Source: an uncultured Eubacteriales bacterium
Lineage (GTDB): Bacteria > Bacillota > Clostridia > Oscillospirales > CAG-272
Direction of reading: 5' to 3'
NCBI GenBank assembly: GCA_900546695.1
Contig: URDX01000008.1
Coordinates: 12,171 to 76,170 of the forward strand
Length of the DNA stretch: 64,000 bases
In this document: one piece after another, positions 46,098-53,476 of the stretch
Layout of the letters: each line of letters starts with the position of its first letter
Numbering within the stretch: the first letter of the stretch is position 1
The notes under the pieces: model-generated
Databases searched by the model: none
The model's input: only the letters and a program-made list of their open reading frames with translations
Told to the model about the DNA's origin: nothing
Program-made: the position numbers and the translations under genes

Positions 46098-47039
46098 TTA
46101 ATCCTTTCCGGGTGTGCCGTCAACGGCTTGTGTATGTGAGAGTGCCGAGGCACTTATCTCCCTGTTTTCCGCATCAGTGCGGTCGAATACCGCTCTGCGG
46201 GCGGTAGAGAGGCGCATCTTGTTCATCAGCTTTTCGCGGTCGCCGCGGCGTATCAGCTCGCGCAGCTCCGATATTTCGCCGATAAAGACATCCATCTCGC
46301 GAAGCAGTGCGTCGCGGTTGGCAAGAAACAACTCGCTCCACATGTCCTCGTTTATCCGCGCGATGCGCGTCAGGTCACGGAAGGAGTCGCCCGTGCAGTC
46401 GGACAGATGCGTGTTGTCCGAGCAGGTCATCAGGCTTATTGCGATGCAGTGCGTCAGCTGCGAGACAAAGCCTATCATGCGATCGTGATCCTCCGCAGAC
46501 AGCTCGGTTATTCTCGCAAAGCCGAGCGTTTCCGCGAGCTCGCGGCAGACCGATATCGCATGTGCCGTATTCTTCTCGGTGGGTACTACGATGTAGTTCG
46601 CGCCGAAGAATATGCTGTCGTCGCTGTTCTGCACGCCGTATCGCTCGCGGCCCGCCATCGGGTGGGCGGCGATAAATTCGGCGTCAGGGCGGAGCATTTC
46701 CTGCACCGGCTCGACTACGCCGCACTTTACGCCTGTGACGTCGGTCACGATGACGCCCGCACGGAATGCGTGCTGATTTTCACGCACCCAGTCGAGCAGA
46801 ATGTGCGGATAGAGCGAGAGGATTATCAGGTCCGCCCTGCCTATCGCCTTGGGGTCGGGCTCGGTATAGCCGCTGTCGATGTAGTCGTGCGCGAGCGCGA
46901 ATTCTATCGTCTCCGCGCTGCGGTCTATCGCCTCAACGTGATATCCCCTGCGATGCAGCGACATTGCATAGCTGCCGCCGATGAGTCCGAGTCCTACTAT
47001 AAGAATCCTTGTTTCCTTGGGTAGCTGTTTTTGTTCCAT
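46098..47039 (-). CDS. tyrA: Prephenate dehydrogenase
   Basis: 313 residues. Converts prephenate to 4-hydroxyphenylpyruvate for tyrosine, using NAD(P). Rossmann start ILIVGLGLIGGSYAMSLHRRG (split here into the GLGLIGGS loop and helix), then DVTGVKCGVVEP, AAHPMAGRERYGVQNSD, and the helical dimer domain with FVSQLTHCIAISLM and FRDLTRIA. No ACT domain at the C-terminus, which ends by about residue 300 in a charged tail. It starts 21 bases after aroA. The presence of TyrA without a prephenate dehydratase makes this operon tyrosine-directed. Confidence 0.93.
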   Translation of the reverse strand: MEQKQLPKETRILIVGLGLIGGSYAMSLHRRGYHVEAIDRSAETIEFALAHDYIDSGYTEPDPKAIGRADLIILSLYPHILLDWVRENQHAFRAGVIVTDVTGVKCGVVEPVQEMLRPDAEFIAAHPMAGRERYGVQNSDDSIFFGANYIVVPTEKNTAHAISVCRELAETLGFARITELSAEDHDRMIGFVSQLTHCIAISLMTCSDNTHLSDCTGDSFRDLTRIARINEDMWSELFLANRDALLREMDVFIGEISELRELIRRGDREKLMNKMRLSTARRAVFDRTDAENREISASALSHTQAVDGTPGKD

Positions 47040-47060
47040 TGCCTTTGCCGTGCCTTTTCC

Positions 47061-48272
47061 TCACTGTTCTCTGGTTATCCTTATCCCCAGTCCCTCGAGC
47101 CGTGCAAAGAAGTCGGGCATGCTTTTTGTGACCGCCTCCGCACCGTCGATGGTGCCGCCGACTTTTGTCAGCAGTATTGCGGTAGCCATAACGATGCGGT
47201 GGTCTCCGTGACCGTCTATCGGAACGGTGGGGGCGCGCAGCGTTCCAGGGTGAACGACTACCTTGTTGTCATATACATCCGAGTGTATCCCGAATTTCTC
47301 AAGCTCCTCCGCGAGCACCTTTCCTCTGTCGCTCTCCTTGATATGGAGCCTTGCGGTGTCGGTGAGGGTGCAGCCGTTAAAGCATGCGGAGCATGCCATC
47401 AATATGGGCGCAAGGTCGGGCGAATCCTGTACCGAAAGGGTAGGGCAGCCCTCGCGCAGCGCGTCGAAATACTGACGGTAGATGCGGTCGCCCTGACGCG
47501 AATCGTCGCGCAGCCCCGTGATGGTCACCTCGCCGCCGAGCAGGGTCAGCGCGTCGAAGAACGCCGCATTAGACCAGTCGCCCTCGACCGTCATACGGCA
47601 GGGGCGGTAGTGCTGACCGCCGGGAATGCGGAGTGTGCGCTCGTCGAGCCATTCGACCGTAACGCCGAAATCGGCGAGCGTATCCGCCGTCATGTCGATA
47701 TACGGACGGCTCTCGAATTTTCCCGTGACATGGATTATGCTGTCGGACGGCAGCAGCGGCAGCGCGAACATCAGTCCGCTGATAAACTGACTGCTTACTC
47801 CGCCGTCAACCGAGAATTCACCTGCCTTGAGCGGACCGCCGAGCAGGATATTTTCGCTCCCGCGCGAGAAGGTCAGACCGCTGTCGGCGCAGATGTTTTC
47901 AAATATGTCGAGCGGGCGCTGCATCAGACGCGGCTTTCCGCCTATCCTTGCCTTCTGCTCGGAGAGCAGGCAGATGGGGATGAAGAAACGCATGGTGCTG
48001 CCGCATTCTCTGCACGGCAGATAGACCTCCTCCGTGCGGCTTACGGGGTCGCAGCCGCGAACGGTCACCGTGTCGCCCGAGATGCGCACATCCGCGCCTA
48101 TCGCGCGCAGACAGTCGATGGTAGCCATAACGTCGTCCGAGTACGCTACTCCGAGAATTGTGCTTACGCCCTCCGCAAGTCCCGCGCAGACAAGCAGGCG
48201 GTGCGATATGCTCTTTGAGGGCGGTGCCGATGTGATTCCGTATGCGCTTGAAGGGGAAATAGTTATTTTCAT
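47061..48272 (-). CDS. aroA: 3-phosphoshikimate 1-carboxyvinyltransferase (EPSP synthase)
   Basis: 403 residues. Adds enolpyruvate to shikimate 3-phosphate. Substrate motifs: PPSKSISHRLLVCAGLAEG near the N-terminus, CRECGSTMRFFIP (the glyphosate-region loop, in the CGSTxRF form seen in many Clostridia rather than the LGNAGTAMRP form), GGVSSQFISGLM, LHIKESDR and DGHGDHRIVMA. GAGGTAATAACA precedes ATG. Confidence 0.95.
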   Translation of the reverse strand: MKITISPSSAYGITSAPPSKSISHRLLVCAGLAEGVSTILGVAYSDDVMATIDCLRAIGADVRISGDTVTVRGCDPVSRTEEVYLPCRECGSTMRFFIPICLLSEQKARIGGKPRLMQRPLDIFENICADSGLTFSRGSENILLGGPLKAGEFSVDGGVSSQFISGLMFALPLLPSDSIIHVTGKFESRPYIDMTADTLADFGVTVEWLDERTLRIPGGQHYRPCRMTVEGDWSNAAFFDALTLLGGEVTITGLRDDSRQGDRIYRQYFDALREGCPTLSVQDSPDLAPILMACSACFNGCTLTDTARLHIKESDRGKVLAEELEKFGIHSDVYDNKVVVHPGTLRAPTVPIDGHGDHRIVMATAILLTKVGGTIDGAEAVTKSMPDFFARLEGLGIRITREQ

Positions 48273-48362
48273 TGTTATTACCTCTATGTCCTTTCATATG
48301 GAATTTCGGTGTGGTTGGAAATGCTAAAAAAGTCCTAACATTTTTATCTGTTCCCAACTCGG

Positions 48363-48797
48363 TTATCCTAAATGTTTATCTATCAAATAGTCAATAGCCT
48401 CGATATATCCGTCTGTGCCGTGACCCGATATCGTGTACTCGCACGCGCAGCGGACGTAGTTTATCCTGCGGAACTCCTCGCGCTCGTCTACGTGCGAGAT
48501 GTGTACTTCAACGGTCGGGATGGAGACCGCCTTGAGCGCGTCGGGGATTGCAACGCTTGTGTGCGTATATCCGCCCGGATTAATAACGATGCCGTCATAT
48601 ACCCCGTACGCGCGCTGTATCTCGTCGACGAGGTCGCCCTCATGATTTGATTGGTATACCCTCACGTCGATGCCCTTTTGCCGCGCATGCTCCTCTATGT
48701 CGGATACAAGCGAGGCATATGTCTTTTTGCCGTAGATGTCGGGCTCGCGTATACCGAGCATGTTGATGTTCGGTCCGTTCAGTATCAGCAGCTTCAT
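48363..48797 (-). CDS. aroQ: 3-dehydroquinate dehydratase, type II
   Basis: 144 residues, the type II length. Dehydrates 3-dehydroquinate to 3-dehydroshikimate. ILNGPNINMLGIREPDIYG, YQSNHEGDLVDEI, NPGGYTHTSVAIPDAL and VEVHISHVDEREEFRR contain the catalytic Tyr, Asn, Glu and His. GAAAGGATAAAAT precedes ATG. It sits between aroEK and aroA. Confidence 0.96.
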   Translation of the reverse strand: MKLLILNGPNINMLGIREPDIYGKKTYASLVSDIEEHARQKGIDVRVYQSNHEGDLVDEIQRAYGVYDGIVINPGGYTHTSVAIPDALKAVSIPTVEVHISHVDEREEFRRINYVRCACEYTISGHGTDGYIEAIDYLIDKHLG

Positions 48798-48936
48798 ATT
48801 TTATCCTTTCGGGAGTGATTTTTATCCGCCGTCGGTGCGGTGAGATCGGATGGCTGTGTGCGCTCGGTCGATGTTATATATCCGATGGCACGGTCGATGC
48901 CGCATTGCAGGCTCGACCGATATCCGACCTGTTCAC

Positions 48937-50181
48937 TCAGTCGATGTCGAGTCCGTGAGCGCGGCAGATCTGCGTGACCGCCTCGTCGGGGCATGAGAAG
49001 CACACGCGGCTGTCTGCGCAGCTCTCATATATCCCGTGCCGCTCCCTGTATCGCTTTCGTATCGCCTCGGCGCTGCTCGCGGTCGGGCGGTCGGGGGTCG
49101 GGATAAGTGCATCGAGCCCGCGGTCAAGATAGTAGAGTCTGCCGTTTTTGCGGAGCGCTTCAATATTCTCACGCCGCAGCACCGCACCGCCGCCCGTTGC
49201 GATTATGCAGCCCGTCTCAGAACTGACGCGGCACACCGCTTCGCTCTCGCGGTCACGGAAGCCGCCCTCACCCTCGCACTCGAATATCTCGCTCGGTGTC
49301 ATTCCCGCGTCTGCGGTTATCTCGTTGTCGGTGTCGATGAGCTTTCGCCCGAGCCGCTCGGCGAGCGCGCCGCCGACGGTCGTTTTTCCGCAGCCGGGCA
49401 TGCCGATGAGCACGATGTTTTCCTTTTCTGCGCGCAGCGCGGAATATATCCGCTCGGTCACGCCGCTCTCTGCATGCCCGCCCGTGAACAGCTCGGAGGC
49501 GGCGACCGCCTGACACACGAGCATATACAGACCGCCCTCTGCGGGGATGCCGCGCGACAGCGCCTGCTGCACGAGCGTGCTGCGCAGCGGATTGTATATT
49601 GCGTCGAGCACGCCGCTGAGCCCTGGAAACGCCTCGAGCCTGACGGGGCACGAATATATGTCGGGCAGCATACCGCACGGGGTGGTGTTGATGATGATGT
49701 CCGCGTCGCCGTGCTCGGCATACGCCTGCTCATAGGTGACTGCACCGTCGCGCCCGCTGCGGCTGACACGGTATACCTCGCGGCAGCCGAGACTGCGCGC
49801 TGCCGCACGTGCCGTGAGCGATGTGCCGCCCGTACCGAGTATCAGTACCTTTTTGCCCTGCATATCGACCCCCGCATGCTTTGCAAGACCGCACATACCG
49901 TCAAAATCGGTATTATAGCCGTACAGCCCGCCGTCGCGCCGCACGACGGTATTTACCGCGCCGATGTCCGATGCGGCGGTATCTATCCCGTCGAGCAGCG
50001 GCATTATCTCCTGCTTATAGGGAATAGTCACATTCAGTCCGCGAAAGTCGCCCTCGCGGATAAAGTCGACAAGACCTCCGCGCGGTATCTCGCGCAGGGT
50101 GTAGCCGTATTTTCCTATCATGCCGTGTATCACGGCGGAAAAGCTGTGCCCCAGTCGCTCTCCTATAAGTCCGAATTCCAT
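48937..50181 (-). CDS. aroEK: Bifunctional shikimate dehydrogenase - shikimate kinase
   Basis: 414 residues encoding two consecutive steps in one chain. Residues 1 to about 248 are AroE: GERLGHSFSAVIHG, NVTIPYKQEI (catalytic Lys), YGYNTDFDG (catalytic Asp), ILGTGGTSLTA nucleotide loop and INTTPCGM. Residues about 252-414 are AroK: Walker A IGMPGCGKTTVG, DTDNEI, GGFRDRES, IIATGGGAVLRR, and a lid reduced to RPTASSAEAI before YRERHGIYESCAD. The open frame is uninterrupted, so the fusion is real and not an annotation artefact. AAAGGAGCAATT precedes ATG. The symbol is descriptive. Confidence 0.93.
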   Translation of the reverse strand: MEFGLIGERLGHSFSAVIHGMIGKYGYTLREIPRGGLVDFIREGDFRGLNVTIPYKQEIMPLLDGIDTAASDIGAVNTVVRRDGGLYGYNTDFDGMCGLAKHAGVDMQGKKVLILGTGGTSLTARAAARSLGCREVYRVSRSGRDGAVTYEQAYAEHGDADIIINTTPCGMLPDIYSCPVRLEAFPGLSGVLDAIYNPLRSTLVQQALSRGIPAEGGLYMLVCQAVAASELFTGGHAESGVTERIYSALRAEKENIVLIGMPGCGKTTVGGALAERLGRKLIDTDNEITADAGMTPSEIFECEGEGGFRDRESEAVCRVSSETGCIIATGGGAVLRRENIEALRKNGRLYYLDRGLDALIPTPDRPTASSAEAIRKRYRERHGIYESCADSRVCFSCPDEAVTQICRAHGLDID

Positions 50182-50293
50182 AATTGCTCCTTTGCCGTGC
50201 CCTATGCACGACCGCCCGCCGCAGAACGGGTGTGCCCTATAACGTCGATCGTTAATTCCAGACCGCCTGAACCTTTTTGCTTTAATCTTTTCT

Positions 50294-51400
50294 TTATCTT
50301 CCCGCGAGCCAATCGGTGCCGTAGCGCACCGCGAGCATATCCGCGAGCGTTATCGCCGTCATGCTGTCAACGACTATCCGCGCCCTGTGAACTATGGCGG
50401 GGTCGTGTCTGCCGCGTATCGTGAGCGTTGCGTTCTCGCCCGTGTCGAGATCAACCGTCTGCTGCTCGCGCGATATGGACGGGGTAGGCTTCACCGCGCA
50501 GCGGAATATCATCGGGCTGTCCATGGTTATGCCGCCGCCGATGCCGCCGCAGTGATTGCTCTGTGCCGTCACTCTGCCGCTCTCCGCGCGCAGCGGGTCG
50601 TTCGACTGACTCCCGCGCATGTCGGCGAGTGCAAAGCCGTCGCCGAATTCAACTCCCTTGACTGCGGGGATGGAGAACAGCGCATGCGACAGCAGCCCCT
50701 CGACCGTGTCGAACCACGGCTCGCCCACTCCCGCAGGCATTCCCGTGACAGCAGTCTCAAGCACGCCGCCGACGCTGTCGCCGTCCGCTCTTGCAGCCAT
50801 AACAGCCTCGCGCATCCGCTCGCCGCATTCGGGGTCAAAGACTGCAAAGTCAATATCCGCTATCGACTTTATCTGCTCGGTTATCTGCGCTGCATTTCCC
50901 GAAAAGCGCCTGTCCGAAACCCCGCCGAGTCGTTCGATATGTGTTCCTATATATATCCCGCGCTCCTCGAGCGCCTGCGAGAGTAATGCGCCCGCAGCAA
51001 CGAGCGGCGCGGTTATTCTGCCGCTGAAGTGCCCGCCTCCGCGGATGTCCTCGCAGCCGTGATATTTCTCCCTTGCGGGATAGTCGGCGTGACCCGGGCG
51101 AGCGAGATAGTCGCCGCTCTCATAGTCGGCGGAGCGGGTGTCGGTGTTCGGAATGAGTATGCATATCGGCGTGCCGCATGCTCTGCCGTCGCGAACGCCG
51201 CTGATTATGCGGAATTCGTCCGGCTCGTGCCGCTGAGTCGAGATAAGCCCGCTCGGTCGGCGCAGCGAAAGACGCGAGGCGATATATTCCTCATCGACCG
51301 CGACTCCCGGCGCAATGCCGTCGATCACGCAGCCGATCTCTCTGCCGTGACTCTCGCCGAAGAGGGTGATGCAGATGCTCTGTCCTATCGTGTTTTTCAT
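50294..51400 (-). CDS. aroC: Chorismate synthase
   Basis: 368 residues. Final step to chorismate, using reduced flavin. Signatures: GESHGREIGCVIDGIAPG, RRPSGLISTQRHEPDEF, RPGHADYPAREKYHG, DIRGGGHFSGRITAP, and QSNHCGGIGGGITMDSPM. All conserved His and Arg positions appear intact. GGCGGAGACGAAT precedes ATG; 60 bases after the aroB fusion gene. Confidence 0.96.
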   Translation of the reverse strand: MKNTIGQSICITLFGESHGREIGCVIDGIAPGVAVDEEYIASRLSLRRPSGLISTQRHEPDEFRIISGVRDGRACGTPICILIPNTDTRSADYESGDYLARPGHADYPAREKYHGCEDIRGGGHFSGRITAPLVAAGALLSQALEERGIYIGTHIERLGGVSDRRFSGNAAQITEQIKSIADIDFAVFDPECGERMREAVMAARADGDSVGGVLETAVTGMPAGVGEPWFDTVEGLLSHALFSIPAVKGVEFGDGFALADMRGSQSNDPLRAESGRVTAQSNHCGGIGGGITMDSPMIFRCAVKPTPSISREQQTVDLDTGENATLTIRGRHDPAIVHRARIVVDSMTAITLADMLAVRYGTDWLAGR

Positions 51401-51460
51401 ATTCGTCTCCGCCTTTCCTTCCTGCCGTGCGCCGCCGATGTTCCGTCGGCATGCAGGGAA

Positions 51461-52759
51461 TTATGCTCTCGGGTCGAAGGTGCGGTCAAGCCGCTCGCCG
51501 AGCTGCTCTGCGGTCTCAACGCTCTCGCCGTACCGCCCTGCTTCGCTTACCGTTATTATTCTGATGCCGCCCGCCGCGGATTTTTTGTCGTGCGACACCG
51601 CGTCGAGTATCGCGCACCGCAGCTCGGGTGTTATATTGATTGAAGTATCGAGCCCTACGGCACGCAGCGCCGATATTATCTTTTCCTTTGCGCTGCCCGA
51701 GCACATCGGCAGCATTCCGAGCGCGACGCATTCGCCGTGCAGCAGCGCGCCGCACGATGCGGCTTCTATCCCGTGACCGAGTGTGTGTCCGAAGTTGAGC
51801 GCACGTCTCAGTCCGCTCTCCCGCTCATCCTGCTCGACTACCGAGCGCTTTATCATGAGCGAATCGTGTATTATTCTGTCGATGTGCCCGCTGCCGTGCG
51901 CGATGATATCGTCAAGCAGCGCGGAATCGAAGCATGCCGCCATCTTTATCGCCTCGGCGAGACCGCAGCGCAGCTGACGCGGGTCGAGCGTCGACAGCAC
52001 GTCGGGGTCGATAATTACCCGCTTCGGCTGCCAGAACGCGCCTACGCAGTTTTTTACTCCGTCCATGTCAACGGCTGTTTTGCCGCCGATGCCCGAATCT
52101 ATCTGCGAGAGCAGGGTCGTCGGGATGTTATAGAAATCTATGCCGCGCATGTATGCGGATGCGGCAAAGCCCGCAAGATCGCCGACCACACCGCCGCCGA
52201 CCGCAACAACGCAGTCGCCGCGGGTAAAGCCGCCCTCGAGCATTTTCGACAGCACACGCTGCCATGTGCATACCTGCTTGCTCTCCTCGCCCTGCGGCAG
52301 ACAGAGCACGGTCGGGCAGCGCGATGCCTCGGCTGCCGTACGCGCGTACTCTGCGGGAACGCCGTCGTCGGTCACTATCATGACGCGGCGGTCGAGCGAA
52401 AGCAGAGAGCCGACCTCACGCAGTGCACCGCGGCGGAGAATGATGTCATAGCCGCCCGATGCGGCATTTACACGGATAGTGTCGTCGCCCGCAAGCGCAC
52501 GGTGCTGATATTCGCGCGAGAGCGCCATCATGTCGGCGAGCAGAGCGGCGTAATACTGCCGCAGTGTCTCGTCGCCGATAAGCGCGGTGCCGCGCTCGAT
52601 GACCTGCGCCTCGCGCGCGGGGTCGAATATCGGCTTCCCCGTTTCGCGCTTGTACTGCGCTACCGAGCGCACTGCCGCCATTCTGCGCTCGAACGCCGCA
52701 GCGATGGCTTTGTCAGCCTCGTTTATTTCCTCTCTTGCCTTGTCGAGCAGATCTTCCAT
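51461..52759 (-). CDS. aroB: Chorismate mutase - 3-dehydroquinate synthase fusion
   Basis: 432 residues from ATG 52759, selected because TGAGGTACACC lies just upstream; the frame is open from 52849, but that part is leader and terminator. Residues 1 to about 88 are an AroQ-class chorismate mutase: LLDKAREEINEADKAI, RSVAQYKRETGKPIFDPARE, VIERG. From about 92 the chain is AroB: GEESKQVCTWQRVLS, VVAVGGGVVGDLAGF, IPTTLLSQIDSGIGGKTAVD, GLAEAIKMA, and the zinc His segment NFGHTLGHGIE. It joins an early step (DAHP to dehydroquinate) with the first step after chorismate. First gene of the operon, controlled by the leader described below. Confidence 0.92.
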   Translation of the reverse strand: MEDLLDKAREEINEADKAIAAAFERRMAAVRSVAQYKRETGKPIFDPAREAQVIERGTALIGDETLRQYYAALLADMMALSREYQHRALAGDDTIRVNAASGGYDIILRRGALREVGSLLSLDRRVMIVTDDGVPAEYARTAAEASRCPTVLCLPQGEESKQVCTWQRVLSKMLEGGFTRGDCVVAVGGGVVGDLAGFAASAYMRGIDFYNIPTTLLSQIDSGIGGKTAVDMDGVKNCVGAFWQPKRVIIDPDVLSTLDPRQLRCGLAEAIKMAACFDSALLDDIIAHGSGHIDRIIHDSLMIKRSVVEQDERESGLRRALNFGHTLGHGIEAASCGALLHGECVALGMLPMCSGSAKEKIISALRAVGLDTSINITPELRCAILDAVSHDKKSAAGGIRIITVSEAGRYGESVETAEQLGERLDRTFDPRA

Positions 52760-52769
52760 GGTGTACCTC

Positions 52770-52813
52770 AAAAAAAACACCGCCGTGCTTCGATAATACG
52801 AAAACCGGCGGTG
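52770..52813 (-). terminator. Attenuator terminator of the aro operon
   Basis: On the minus strand CACCGCCG (from 52813) pairs with CGGCGGTG (ending 52778), with an inner TTCG/CGAA, followed by eight T (52777-52770). It ends about 10 bases before the ATG of the aroB fusion gene, so it can only act as a regulated terminator within the leader. Confidence 0.9.
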
Positions 52814-52852
52814 GATATTGCAGTTATCGGTTAACTGAGCAATGTCCATCGC
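52808..52852 (-). promoter_or_regulatory. Antiterminator hairpin of the aro leader
   Basis: In the RNA, GCGAUGGACAUUG pairs with CAAUAUCCACCGC (13 positions, two mismatches), enclosing CAGUUA/UAACUG. The 3' arm contains CCACCGC, the 5' arm of the terminator, so the two structures exclude each other. The 5' arm lies in leader-peptide codons 15-19, just past the Tyr/Phe codons, where a stalled ribosome would leave it free and a ribosome at the stop codon would cover it. Confidence 0.75.
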
Positions 52853-52895
52853 TTGATGAAAAGTAATAATATCCGTAGCAGCTGTGACGGTTCAT
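52824..52895 (-). CDS. Tyr/Phe-rich leader peptide of the aro operon
   Basis: ATG at 52895 opens a 23-codon frame ending TAA at 52826-52824. The peptide is MNRHSCYGYYYFSSSDGHCS followed by VNR, with four Tyr and one Phe in codons 7-12. AAAGGAAACAG lies upstream (GGA about 10 bases before ATG). A promoter lies 60 bases upstream and the antiterminator/terminator pair overlaps its second half. This is the arrangement of a classical amino acid attenuation leader. Translation when Tyr-tRNA (or Phe-tRNA) is charged would favour termination before aroB. The product itself is presumably of no further use. Confidence 0.85.
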   Translation of the reverse strand: MNRHSCYGYYYFSSSDGHCSVNR

Positions 52896-52957
52896 TGCAT
52901 CTGTTTCCTTTCGATAAAAATACTGTATGGCGAACAAATATCGTTATTTATACGTGT

Positions 52958-52986
52958 ATTATATATCAACCCACCGTCTTTGTCAA
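52958..52986 (-). promoter_or_regulatory. aro operon promoter
   Basis: Minus strand TTGACA (52986-52981), 17-base spacer, TATAAT (52963-52958): perfect consensus boxes. The transcript would start near 52951 and have a leader of about 190 nt. Confidence 0.92.
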
Positions 52987-53064
52987 TAGCACATATTAAT
53001 AAGATATCATTTCCCGCGCCCGCTCTTTTAATGCAATATTCGCCCACGCGGCGGCTTTTTTCTA

Positions 53065-53093
53065 TTGACATGGCGGCGGGATGGTGATATAAT
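53065..53093 (+). promoter_or_regulatory. Promoter of the folate transporter gene
   Basis: TTGACA (53065-53070), 17-base spacer, TATAAT (53088-53093). Divergent from the aro promoter, about 80 bases away. Confidence 0.92.
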
Positions 53094-53138
53094 CAAGAAG
53101 TAGGCGCGGATTTTTCGGTCCTCGCCTGAATTTTTAAT

Positions 53139-53236
53139 TGCAGAGTAGGACGTGCGCGTGAAGTGCCGTCGGGACGGGGAGTTTGCCTGACGGACGAAAG
53201 CCTAGCGGACGGCGGGGCATTATTCGATGCCTGCAG
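53139..53236 (+). promoter_or_regulatory. Tetrahydrofolate (THF) riboswitch
   Basis: The RNA carries the conserved elements of the THF class in order: CAGAGUAGG, GCGCGUGAAGUG, GGGACGGGGAGUUUGCC, GACGGACGAAAGCC, and a closing GAUGCCUGCAG. The terminal stem UGCAG (53139-53143) / CUGCA (53231-53235) brackets the aptamer. It lies in the 5' leader of a FolT-like transporter gene, the usual partner. The poly-U hairpin that would serve as expression platform is at 53397-53444, unusually far downstream (about 160 nt), with further potential pairing between. Confidence 0.8.
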
Positions 53237-53396
53237 CCTTGCGCGGCTGCGGTGTACGCTCCGCATCCCGCTGTTGCGATCGAATCAATCGGGACTGTCG
53301 CTTTCAGCGCAGAACGAAAGGCAATACCGCTCACCGCGTACGCTGCACCGCAGCACGCACGAGCGCTCCGCCCTTCGGGCTTCCCCTGTCGGCACT

Positions 53397-53444
53397 GCCG
53401 CGCGGGAATGCGATTTCTGCATTGGGGCGGCTTTTTATTTTTTT
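53397..53444 (+). terminator. Leader terminator upstream of the folate transporter gene
   Basis: GCCGC (53397-53401) / GCGGC (53427-53431) with an inner AATGC/GCATT pair and an internal loop, followed by TTTTTATTTTTTT. It lies 33 bases before the GTG start, so it must be regulated, presumably by the THF riboswitch. Confidence 0.75.
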
Positions 53445-53476
53445 CGGTCGGGCGGGTCTGTGGAAAGGAACAGACC

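Noticed and set aside
52760..52849. 30-codon N-terminal extension of the chorismate mutase-AroB protein
   Set aside because: It reads through the attenuator terminator in another frame from the leader peptide; ATG 52759 has its own ribosome site.
53183..53476. N-terminal 98-codon extension of the FolT-like protein
   Set aside because: This part overlaps the THF riboswitch and the leader terminator; the GTG at 53477 has a proper ribosome site.
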